Assembly: GCF_008704555.1 (NCBI RefSeq) | Contig: NZ_CP023702.1 | Coordinates: forward strand, 5,618,001 to 5,682,000 | DNA: 64,000 nucleotides | Source of the DNA: Streptomyces nitrosporeus | Lineage (GTDB): Bacteria > Actinomycetota > Actinomycetes > Streptomycetales > Streptomycetaceae | Direction of reading: 5' to 3' | Translations under genes and position numbers: made by a program | The notes under the pieces: generated by a model | Database searches by the model: none | Seen by the model: the letters and a program-made list of their open reading frames with translations, nothing else | What the model was told of the DNA's origin: nothing | Shown here: piece after piece, positions 24,840 to 31,798 of the stretch | Position numbering within the stretch: position 1 is the first letter of the stretch | Layout of the letters: every line of letters begins with the position of its first letter

Positions 24840-25349
24840 TCAGTGCACGGTCAGTTCGCCGATGCTGCTGCCCAGCCGCTCGCGCAGCCGGGCGAGCGCA
24901 CGGGTGCTGCGGGTGCGTACCGCCGCAGGGCTGGTGTGCAGCACGTCCGCGGTCTCCGCGACCGACAGGTCCTCCCAGTAACGCAGCACGATCACCGCGC
25001 GGTCCTTGGGCGGCAGCCCCCGCAGGGCGTCGAGGAGCGTCACCCTCAAGGATGAATCCGGCACCGGCACCTGTGCCCGGTCCGGCAGTTCGCCGCTCGG
25101 CCGTTCCTTCGACGACCTGCGCCGCCTGTATCCGAGACAGCACCGCACCAGTACGGTCTGCGCGTACGCCGCCGGGTTCCCCACGCGCGAGGCAGGCCCC
25201 CACACCCCGTACATCTTGCCGAGTGTCTCCTGTACGAGATCCTCGGCGAGATGCGTGTCCCCGCCGGTCAGCAGACATGCCGAACGGAACAGATGGCCCA
25301 TGCGGGCTTTCGCGAACTCGCGGAAGGCGTCCTCCTCGGACTGCCTCAT
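24840..25349 (-). CDS. SigE-family ECF RNA polymerase sigma factor
   Basis: A 169-residue ECF sigma factor of the actinobacterial SigE-like group. Region 2 is FAKARMGHLFRSACLLTGGDTHLAEDLVQETL, here read as the LTGD..AEDLVQ signature. Region 4 is ALRGLPPKDRAVIVLRYWEDLSVAETADVL followed by the recognition helix TSPAAVRTRSTRALARLRE. ATG 25349 has GAGGGGG 6 nt upstream. The membrane protein gene follows 55 bp downstream, most likely in the same transcript, as is typical of sigma/anti-sigma pairs. Confidence 0.92.
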   Translation of the reverse strand: MRQSEEDAFREFAKARMGHLFRSACLLTGGDTHLAEDLVQETLGKMYGVWGPASRVGNPAAYAQTVLVRCCLGYRRRRSSKERPSGELPDRAQVPVPDSSLRVTLLDALRGLPPKDRAVIVLRYWEDLSVAETADVLHTSPAAVRTRSTRALARLRERLGSSIGELTVH

Positions 25350-25641
25350 CCGCCACCCCCTCTCACCTACACCCCTCTAGATGCGGTGACCCCGGGGAAA
25401 TGTTTCACCCCGCGAGGCGGCACGCGCCGCGGTGCGCGGATCCGGGACCGTCCCCTTCCGGCCCGCGGTCGCGTGGTCCGGCTCGTGCCGGCCGCCGTGC
25501 GACCCTGCCGCGGGAGGGAAGACCGGGAGCCGGGGGGCGACGGGTCTTCGGGCTTCCCCCTCCCGCCCCCGGCCACCGCCGCGACCGCGCCCGCCCACAG
25601 ACAGCCGCATGACCCACGACCCACGACCGAACGGACCACCC

Positions 25642-26529
25642 ATGGTCAGTGCACCCCACGAAGCGATGCACCGCGTCTTCCAGGAATACCCGGGCCTCTT
25701 CACCCGGCTCTCCGACGTCCTGGGGCTCGAACTCCCGCCCCTCGTCTCGGCGGAACCCCTCACCGTCGACCTCACCACGAACGAGCCCCTGGAACGGCGT
25801 GTCGACACCCTCCTGCGCATCGAGACCGAGGGCGACGGCCCCTTCCTCCTCGTCATCGAGGCCCAGGGCAAGAAGGACCCCGGCAAGACAGCCAGCTGGC
25901 CCTACTACGTCACCTACCTCAACAACAGGTACCGGCTGCCCGTCCTGCTCCTGGTCGTCTGCCAGGACCACGCCACCGCCGCCTGGGCCGCCCGGCCCCT
26001 GACCATCGGCCTGCCCCAGTGGCCGACCGTCATCACCCGGCCGCTTGTGGCGGGCCCGCACAACATGCCCGTCATCACCGAGGTCGCCGAGGTCCGCAAG
26101 GACCTCGCCCTCGCCACGCTCTCCGCCATCACGCACGCCGACGATCCGGACGTCGATGCCATACTGAAAACGATGTCCACCGCCCTGCGCGACATCCCGG
26201 AAACCATCGCCGAACCCGTCATCGAACTCATCGCACAAGGCCTGGGCAACCGCCCCGCCGCACAACAGTGGAGGAACCTGGTGGCCGTGGATCTCTCCTT
26301 CTACACCTCACCCCTCTCCGAGGAAATCCGGGACGAAGGCCGCGCCCAGGGCCGCACCGAAGACCTCCTGCTCATCCTCGACGTACGCGGCATCGGCATC
26401 ACCGACGCTGTCCGCGAGCAGATCACCACCTGCGGCGACCCCGGCCTCCTGCGCCAGTGGCTCAAGCGCGCCGCTCTCGCCACCACCGCCGAAGAGGTCT
26501 TCGGCGAGGGGACCCCGGCCGGCGGGTGA
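25642..26529 (+). CDS. Rpn/YhgA-like PD-(D/E)XK nuclease-fold protein, putative
   Basis: A 295-residue protein. The N-terminal half shows the order seen in Rpn/transposase_31-like nucleases: RRVDTLLRIETEGDGPFLLVIEAQGKKD and WPYYVTYLNNRYRLPVLLLVVCQD. Asp, Glu and Gln/Lys (D..IEAQ.K) could form the active site. The C-terminal half is helical and acidic, with EEIRDEGRAQGRTEDLLLILDVRGI, a segment often seen in these proteins. Relatives stimulate RecA-independent recombination or belong to mobile DNA. No transposon ends were found around this copy, and its composition is normal for the window. Confidence 0.6.
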   Translation: MVSAPHEAMHRVFQEYPGLFTRLSDVLGLELPPLVSAEPLTVDLTTNEPLERRVDTLLRIETEGDGPFLLVIEAQGKKDPGKTASWPYYVTYLNNRYRLPVLLLVVCQDHATAAWAARPLTIGLPQWPTVITRPLVAGPHNMPVITEVAEVRKDLALATLSAITHADDPDVDAILKTMSTALRDIPETIAEPVIELIAQGLGNRPAAQQWRNLVAVDLSFYTSPLSEEIRDEGRAQGRTEDLLLILDVRGIGITDAVREQITTCGDPGLLRQWLKRAALATTAEEVFGEGTPAGG

Positions 26530-26690
26530 CCCCATCGCCCCGGGCCGATCCGGGCCGATGCCGGAGCCGCCCGGAGGACGGCCGTCACGGCCCGGGGTGA
26601 CCGGGAGCGGCGCGGCCGTAAGGACCCTGCGGAGGCGTACGGCGCGTCCCGGCGGCCGGGACGGTCGGAGCGGTCGGGTGGCCGGGACGG

Positions 26691-27401
26691 TCAGACGCCC
26701 GGGACGGTATGCGGGTAGAGCACGCTCGGGTCGGCGGACAGGGCGGCCTTGAGCCGAACGCTGTCGTCGTCGGCGAGGACTTCGAGCTTCCCGGCCTCGA
26801 TGCCGTCGAGCGCCGCGCGTACGACGTCGGCGGGATCGTTCTTCTCCACGTCCCACCCGGCCATCATGTCGGTGTCGGTACTGGCCATGTGCAGACCCGT
26901 CACCATGGTTCGCTGCCCGGCGAGTTCGACGCGGATGCCGTTGGTGAAGCTCCACGCGGCCGCCTTCGACGCGCCGTAGGCGTTGGCCCCGTCGTGGGCG
27001 AGCCAGGACATCGCCGACAGGACGTTGAGGATCGCCCCGCCCCCGTTGGCGGCCAGGACGGGGGCGAACGCCCGGACCGTGTGGAGGGTGCCGAAGTAGT
27101 TGGTCTCCATCTCCAGCCGGATCTTCTCCAGGTCTCCGGTGACGAGGTTGTGCCGGGTGGCGACACCGGCGTTGTTGATCAGGAGGCTGACGTCCGGGGC
27201 CGCTTCCGCCGCGGCGGCGACCGAGGCGGGGTCGGTGATGTCGAGCCGCAGCACCTCCACACCGGGAAGGTCCACCGGCCGGGGGGTGCGCGCCGTCGCG
27301 TAGACCTTGGCGGCGCCCCTCTCCAGGAGCTGCTGGGCGAAATGCCGGCCGATGCCGCGGTTGGCGCCGGTGACGAGGGCGACGGAACCGGCGATCTTCA
27401 T
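26691..27401 (-). CDS. short-chain dehydrogenase/reductase
   Basis: A 236-residue classical SDR oxidoreductase. The NAD(P)-binding motif TGANRGIG is at residues 11-18, NNAG at 76-79, and the catalytic Ser129, Tyr142 and Lys146 in AYGASKAAAW. The substrate is not determinable. Its promoter has a MerR-type layout with a perfect palindrome in an overlong 20-bp spacer, and the divergent gene encodes a MerR protein. Induction of this enzyme by a small molecule or redox signal through that regulator is therefore likely. Confidence 0.9.
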   Translation of the reverse strand: MKIAGSVALVTGANRGIGRHFAQQLLERGAAKVYATARTPRPVDLPGVEVLRLDITDPASVAAAAEAAPDVSLLINNAGVATRHNLVTGDLEKIRLEMETNYFGTLHTVRAFAPVLAANGGGAILNVLSAMSWLAHDGANAYGASKAAAWSFTNGIRVELAGQRTMVTGLHMASTDTDMMAGWDVEKNDPADVVRAALDGIEAGKLEVLADDDSVRLKAALSADPSVLYPHTVPGV

Positions 27402-27453
27402 GAATGCCTCCTGGCGGCGGTGGGGTGAACCCTGTGCGGACCGTTCGCGGGCT

Positions 27454-27485
27454 ACGCTAAAACCTGACGCCTACGTCAGGGGCAA
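27454..27485 (-). promoter_or_regulatory. MerR-type promoter and operator of the SDR gene
   Basis: On the minus strand, TTGCCC (complement of 27480-27485) and TAGCGT (complement of 27454-27459) are 20 bp apart. The spacer holds the palindrome CCTGACGTAGGCGTCAGG (27463-27480; perfect 7-bp arms), which slightly overlaps the -35. Overlong 19-20 bp spacers with a centred palindrome are diagnostic of MerR-activated promoters. Confidence 0.75.
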
Positions 27486-27568
27486 GCCGATACCGGGGGG
27501 CAAGTGGACGTCAGGGGACGAGCCGGCGCCAGGGCGGGAAGGGCGGTCCGGGCCATGAGGGGGCGTTG

Positions 27569-27937
27569 ATGCGCATCGGCGAGCTGGCCGCCAGAGCGGG
27601 CGTGAGCGTACGGGCGCTGCGCTACTACGAAGAGCAGAACCTGCTGGTTTCCGTACGCAGCCCCAGCGGCCAGCGGCACTATCCGGACAGCGCCGTGGAC
27701 CGGGTCGAGGTGATCCAGCAGTTGTACGCCGCGGGCCTGCCGAGCCGGGTGATCGTGGAACTGCTGCCGAGCGTCGAGACGGGCGAGGTGACCCCGGAGC
27801 TGCTGGTCCTGTTGGCGGCCGAACGGAACCGCATCGACGCACAGGTCGGCACCCTGGTGAGAACCCGGGACCGGCTCGACACCATCATCACCACGGCTGA
27901 CACGGCCAGGCGCGCGGGTCTGCCCTGCCCCCGTTGA
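27569..27937 (+). CDS. MerR-family transcriptional regulator
   Basis: A 122-residue regulator with the canonical N terminus MRIGELAARAGVSVRALRYYEEQNLL, followed by the wing (SGQRHYPDSAVDRV) and a short dimerisation helix. It lacks a large effector domain, as do SoxR- and HspR-size members, and no cysteine cluster is present (a single Cys, in the C-terminal GLPCPR). It is divergent from the SDR gene, whose promoter carries the matching operator. A TTG directly before the ATG could also serve as start. Confidence 0.92.
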   Translation: MRIGELAARAGVSVRALRYYEEQNLLVSVRSPSGQRHYPDSAVDRVEVIQQLYAAGLPSRVIVELLPSVETGEVTPELLVLLAAERNRIDAQVGTLVRTRDRLDTIITTADTARRAGLPCPR

Positions 27938-28084
27938 GCGGCGCGCCCGTTCCCCGGGGGCCGGGCCTGTCGCGGAGGTGACGGCCGCGGCCGGCGGACA
28001 CGACCGCGCCACAGCGGTGGCGGCAGCGCGGCCCCGACGGCCCGGACAAACGTTTCCGCGGCCAGGTCTTCCCGGGGTGCGCCC

Positions 28085-29278
28085 TCAGGCCGGGGCGCGC
28101 TCGGCGGTCTTGGCGCGGGGAGCGACGGAGGGGGCCAGCAGCAGGGCGGCGGCCACGCACGCCAGGACGGGGATCAGCGCGTTGCGCAGTCCGAAGTACT
28201 CGCCGAGCACACCGAGCAGAGGCGGACCGACGAGGAAGGCGACATAACCTGCGGTGGCGACCAGGGAGACGCGCGCGGCGGAGTTCTCGCCCGAGTCACC
28301 CGCCGCCGAGAGCGCCACCGGGAAGCCGAGCGAGGCACCGAGGCCCCACAGCACCACGGCGGCCCCGGCGAGGAACCGGTTGTCCGCGAAGATCACGAGG
28401 GCGAGGCCGAGCCCGCCCGCCGCGGCGCCGGCACGCATCACGGCCACCCGGCCGAAACGCTGGAGGAAGTACCCGCCGGTGAAACGGCCGAGCGTCATCG
28501 ACGCCGCGAACACCGCGAAGATGCCTGAGCCGAGAGCCGGATCGAAGCCGTGGCCGTCGACCATCACGAGGGGCAGCCAGTCGTTGGCGGCACCTTCGGC
28601 GAAGGCCATCGCCAGCACGACACCGCCGATCAGCAGGAGCCTGACGTCCTTCCACACCGCCGGCTTCCGGCCGCCCGTCCCCCCGGCCCGTGCGGTCCGC
28701 TCCTGCTTTCCGACCCCGGCGGGCACATACCGCACCGCTGCCGCGAGGACGAGGAGCGTGACGGCCCCGGCCGCCAGGAGGTGTATGACCACGGAGAAGC
28801 CGATGGCGGTGAGGACCAGGCCGACGACGGCGCCGACCACGGTCCCGAGACTGAAGAAGCCGTGCAGGAGCGGCATGATCGGCCGGCCCAGGAGCCGTTC
28901 GATGTCCGCCCCTTCGACGTTCAGGGCGATCTCCCCGCCTCCCATGCCCAGACCGAACAGGCACAGGCCCGAGGCGACGACCACGCTCTGGGACATCGCG
29001 GCCCCGCAGGCTATGAGCAGCAGGCCGAGAGCCACACCGAAGGTCCCCGCCGTCACGACGGGACGCGCACCGTAACGCGCGACGAGGAGCCCGGAGGAGA
29101 GGACCCCGGCCATCGAACCGACCGAGAGCCCGAAGAGCACCAGACCCATCTCCGCCGTCGAGGCGCCCAGCATGTCGCGGACGTCCGGGGTGCGGGTCAC
29201 CCACGACGACATCCCCAGGCCGGGCAGGAGGAAGAGTGCGAAAAGCGCGTTTCGTCGTAGCGTCGCGGTTCGGTTCAC
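28085..29278 (-). CDS. MFS transporter (YbjJ-like)
   Basis: A 397-residue 12-helix major facilitator protein beginning VNRTATLRRNALFALFLLPGLGMSSW in two segments. Helix 1 carries the GxxxxSW that is usual for the YbjJ/fucose-permease-like branch. A second half-repeat begins near LLLIGGVVLAMAFAEGAANDWLPL. The GTG start at 29278 follows a GGGG ribosome site, and the extra upstream frame has no support. It is divergent from a TetR gene across a clear operator, so it is likely an exporter or sugar/metabolite permease repressed by that protein. Confidence 0.87.
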   Translation of the reverse strand: MNRTATLRRNALFALFLLPGLGMSSWVTRTPDVRDMLGASTAEMGLVLFGLSVGSMAGVLSSGLLVARYGARPVVTAGTFGVALGLLLIACGAAMSQSVVVASGLCLFGLGMGGGEIALNVEGADIERLLGRPIMPLLHGFFSLGTVVGAVVGLVLTAIGFSVVIHLLAAGAVTLLVLAAAVRYVPAGVGKQERTARAGGTGGRKPAVWKDVRLLLIGGVVLAMAFAEGAANDWLPLVMVDGHGFDPALGSGIFAVFAASMTLGRFTGGYFLQRFGRVAVMRAGAAAGGLGLALVIFADNRFLAGAAVVLWGLGASLGFPVALSAAGDSGENSAARVSLVATAGYVAFLVGPPLLGVLGEYFGLRNALIPVLACVAAALLLAPSVAPRAKTAERAPA

Positions 29279-29293
29279 GAGAGGGCCCCTTTG

Positions 29294-29319
29294 AAAGTGT
29301 GCACAATCGTACACACTTT
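29294..29319. promoter_or_regulatory. TetR operator between MFS and TetR genes
   Basis: AAAGTGTG (29294-29301) and CACACTTT (29312-29319) are perfectly inverted across a 10-bp spacer that is itself partly symmetric (GCACAATCGTAC). The site overlaps the start region of the MFS transcript. Confidence 0.65.
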
Positions 29320-29388
29320 TCGAAGGGGCGGGCCGAAGTGGGGTGCAGGATGGCCTTGCCACGGTCGAGCACGGTTGAGAGGGCGCCG

Positions 29389-29946
29389 ATGAGCGGAGTC
29401 AGAAGAGTTCCCAACGATCCGCAGCGCAGGGAACGCATCCTTGACGCGGCCCTGGACGTCATCGCCGGGCACGGTGTGCACAAGGTCACGCACCGGCGCG
29501 TCGCGGAACACGCCGGAGTCCCGCTCGGCTCCCTCACCTACTACTTCGACGGGCTGGAGGACATCTTCGAGCAGGCGTTCACCCGCCTCTCGGAGAGCAT
29601 GTCGCAGTCCTACCGTGCCGCGCTGGAGTCCGCGCGGGACCAGGACGAGGCGTGCGAGGTGGTCGCGGACCTCATCTGCGGCCAGGAGTACATCTCGCGC
29701 CGGGAGCTCTCGCTGATCATCGAGATGTACTCCTACGCCCAGTACAACCGGGCGGTCGCGGCGGTCGCGCGGCGGTGGCTCTTCCGGAGCAAGGACAGCC
29801 TGTCCCTCCATTTCCCCGAACCGGCGTGCCGCGCACTCGACGCCTTCATCGAAGGCTGGCCGATGCACCGGGCGTTCGAGGGCACCAGCCTCGACCGGGA
29901 GACCGTGCTGGCGACCGTCAGGGCGATCGCGCGGAACGTACGCTGA
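29389..29946 (+). CDS. TetR/AcrR family regulator
   Basis: A 185-residue repressor. HTH: RRERILDAALDVIAGHGVHKVTHRRVAEHAGVPLGSLTYYF, here read as two helices plus the VPLGSLTYYFDG recognition turn. The C-terminal part (SLIIEMYSYAQYNRAV) resembles the TetR_C_6 group of DUF-type ligand domains. The ATG at 29389 has GAGGG 5 nt upstream; the ATG at 29350 would add 13 residues with a poorer site. It probably represses the divergent MFS gene by binding the GTGTG/CACAC palindrome. Confidence 0.88.
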   Translation: MSGVRRVPNDPQRRERILDAALDVIAGHGVHKVTHRRVAEHAGVPLGSLTYYFDGLEDIFEQAFTRLSESMSQSYRAALESARDQDEACEVVADLICGQEYISRRELSLIIEMYSYAQYNRAVAAVARRWLFRSKDSLSLHFPEPACRALDAFIEGWPMHRAFEGTSLDRETVLATVRAIARNVR

Positions 29947-30180
29947 GGCCCGGGTACGGTCCGGCGTGCGACCCGGGGAGGGGGCGGCGCGGGGAGAGGG
30001 GGCGGTGCGCAGGCGCCGTGAACCGGAACGCCCGTGATCCGCTGGGGGCTCCGGCCGGGCCGCGATCGCCGTACACGCCCCGAGCGCGCGGATCGGGGCC
30101 TCGGGCCCGGGGCGCCCGCCCCGGGCCCGGAAGCGGGCGCCCCGGGCGGGCGCGGAGCCGGGTGTGCGGGGCGTGCCCGC

Positions 30181-31146
30181 TCAGCCCTCGCCGTCGCCGT
30201 CCTCGTGGAGCCGTACGGTGCTGAGGATCTCGCGGATCGTGGCGTCGGCCACCTCGTCGCTCACCCCGTGCGCCCCGACATAGGTCCACGAGACGAACGC
30301 GCCGTCCGCGTTCTTGAAGGCGAACGTCACCGCCTTGCCGTCGGTGTCACAGGTGCCCTTCGCCCGCGCACCGGACGAGGTGACGGTCACCAGGCTCCCC
30401 TCGACGCCCGTCTTCGTGCGGTACGACTCGGGCTCCCCGATGACGAGGTGGGTGCTGTCGGGCTGGGTGTAGGCGCCGTAGACCCACTTCTTCGCGGTGT
30501 CCTCGGCCGCCTCGGCGGCACTCCTGGCCCCCTTCTCCCCGGTGGTGCCCACCGAGGCGAGCGCGGTGTCCTCCGGGGAGCCGTCCTTGTCGTCGTCGGA
30601 GGTGCACCACTTCTCCTTGAGCACCGCCGGGGCCATCATCGCGACCAGCGGCTTCTGCTCGGGGTCGCTTTCCTCCGTGACGTAGCTCACCCAGCTCGCG
30701 GACTGCCGGGCCCAGGAGGCCGGCACGTCGAAGGTGATGCCGCGCTCGGCGTTGACCACCGTGTTCCAGCCAGGGACGAGAGGACTCGAACCGGCCCCGC
30801 CCGAAGGGGCTTTCGCGCCACCGGGGTCCGCCGAGCCCGTCACCGAGGGCTTCGCGTCGGTTCCGCCGCCCCCGCCGCTACCGCCGTCCCCGTCGCCCCG
30901 CAGTGCCAGGAAACCCGTCACCCCGCAGGCCACGACGACCGCCGTGGCGCCGGCCACGAAGGCGGTCGTGGTCCGGTCCCAGGGGCGGCGGCGCGGCTCG
31001 GCGGCCGTCACGGGCATGCCGGAGGCGGGCGCGATGTGCTGCCCGGGGGCCGGCCGGCCGGGTCGCGTGGGCTGCGCGTGATCCGAACCGGGGTACTCGC
31101 CCTGGGGGTTCGGCTGTCCGGAGGGCGACTGCTGTCCTGGCCACAT
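30181..31146 (-). CDS. Pro-rich membrane-anchored protein with extracellular domain (DUF8017-like)
   Basis: A 321-residue protein. The cytoplasmic N terminus (about 60 residues) is rich in Pro, Gly and Gln (MWPGQQSPSGQPNPQGEYPG). One membrane helix follows (TTAFVAGATAVVVACGVTGFLAL), then a Gly/Ser linker and an extracytoplasmic domain of about 190 residues. That domain starts VPGWNTVVNAERGITFDVPASW and carries two Cys (KEKWCTSD, KGTCDTD). This is the common actinobacterial pattern of a cell-surface protein with an unknown beta-rich domain. No enzymatic motif. The 230 bp downstream of it hold only GC-rich inverted sequences. Confidence 0.72.
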   Translation of the reverse strand: MWPGQQSPSGQPNPQGEYPGSDHAQPTRPGRPAPGQHIAPASGMPVTAAEPRRRPWDRTTTAFVAGATAVVVACGVTGFLALRGDGDGGSGGGGGTDAKPSVTGSADPGGAKAPSGGAGSSPLVPGWNTVVNAERGITFDVPASWARQSASWVSYVTEESDPEQKPLVAMMAPAVLKEKWCTSDDDKDGSPEDTALASVGTTGEKGARSAAEAAEDTAKKWVYGAYTQPDSTHLVIGEPESYRTKTGVEGSLVTVTSSGARAKGTCDTDGKAVTFAFKNADGAFVSWTYVGAHGVSDEVADATIREILSTVRLHEDGDGEG

Positions 31147-31548
31147 GGCTGCCGAGTGTAATCAGGACCGTTCCGCACCAGCCGCCCCACCCGTCGAACG
31201 CGATCGCCCCGGGACGGCGTAGCCGGACCCGCCGGACCGCAGCCGGATCTGCCGGACCACAGACAGGAGACGGTCCACAGGCGGGAGGCGGGCCACGCGC
31301 GGAAAACGGAACACGCGCGGGAAGCAGGCCACGCGGCAAGCAGGCCGCGCGGGAAGCAGACCGCGCCGGAAGACGGGCCACGCGCGGGAGAGGCCCCGGT
31401 GATCGGCCCAGGGCGGGCCGGCGGGGAAGCGATCCCGGGGCCTCTCCGTGGCGTGACCGGCCCGGCCGGCCGGGCGCGTGGGACCCGGCGTGCCGGACCC
31501 CCGGCCGGCCGGGCCGGAGTCGGGACGAACTTAACAGGGCCGCAATAT
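31147..31548. repeat. non-coding region with degenerate 16-19 bp tandem repeats
   Basis: No gene is supported here. Between 31293 and 31394 a GCCRCGCGGGAAGCAG-like unit is repeated about six times: three 16-bp copies (31330-31377) flanked by 17-19 bp variants. The rest is GC-rich sequence without a recognisable element. Confidence 0.6.
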
Positions 31549-31568
31549 CTTGCGTAAGTCCTTGCAGG
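31549..31568. promoter_or_regulatory. candidate MalR site upstream of the amylase promoter
   Basis: CTTGCGTAAGTCCTTGCAGG holds two CTTGC units 12 bp apart, about 60 bp before the -35, matching the motif in the malE region. Confidence 0.5.
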
Positions 31569-31627
31569 AAGAAATCTCCGAGATTTCGTCGATGTGAGCG
31601 GTGCGTAAGCGGGTTGTGTCCAGGGGG

Positions 31628-31656
31628 TTGACCAGGGCAGGTCAGGCTCGTACGGT
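31628..31656 (+). promoter_or_regulatory. alpha-amylase promoter
   Basis: TTGACC (31628-31633) and TACGGT (31651-31656) with a 17-bp spacer fit the Streptomyces vegetative consensus. The expected TSS near 31663 lies just before the second CTTGC/GCAAG cluster. Confidence 0.65.
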
Positions 31657-31674
31657 CTGCTGCGCACGGCCTTT

Positions 31675-31692
31675 TTGCAGGCTTGCTGCAAG
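31675..31692. promoter_or_regulatory. candidate MalR operator just downstream of the amylase TSS
   Basis: TTTGCAGG (31674-31681) is followed by the perfect palindrome CTTGCTGCAAG (31682-31692). This position, some 12-30 bp after the expected TSS, suits repression by roadblock. Confidence 0.6.
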
Positions 31693-31798
31693 AACCTTCA
31701 AGCCGTTCAACCTTCATGAGCCTTCAGGGCACGGCGCGTTGCCATGCGAGGTCGCTCCGCCATCCCCAGCACTTCCCCCACAGCAGGAGGAAAGTCAC

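Noticed and set aside
25642..26529. Transposase annotation for the Rpn-like protein
   Set aside because: No terminal inverted repeats or target duplications flank the gene and it lacks a DDE triad; nuclease-fold protein is the better call.
29947..30180. Gene candidates in the gap downstream of the TetR gene
   Set aside because: Only GC-rich inverted sequence (CGCCCGCCCCGGGC region) likely acting as terminator; no ribosome site or coding pattern.
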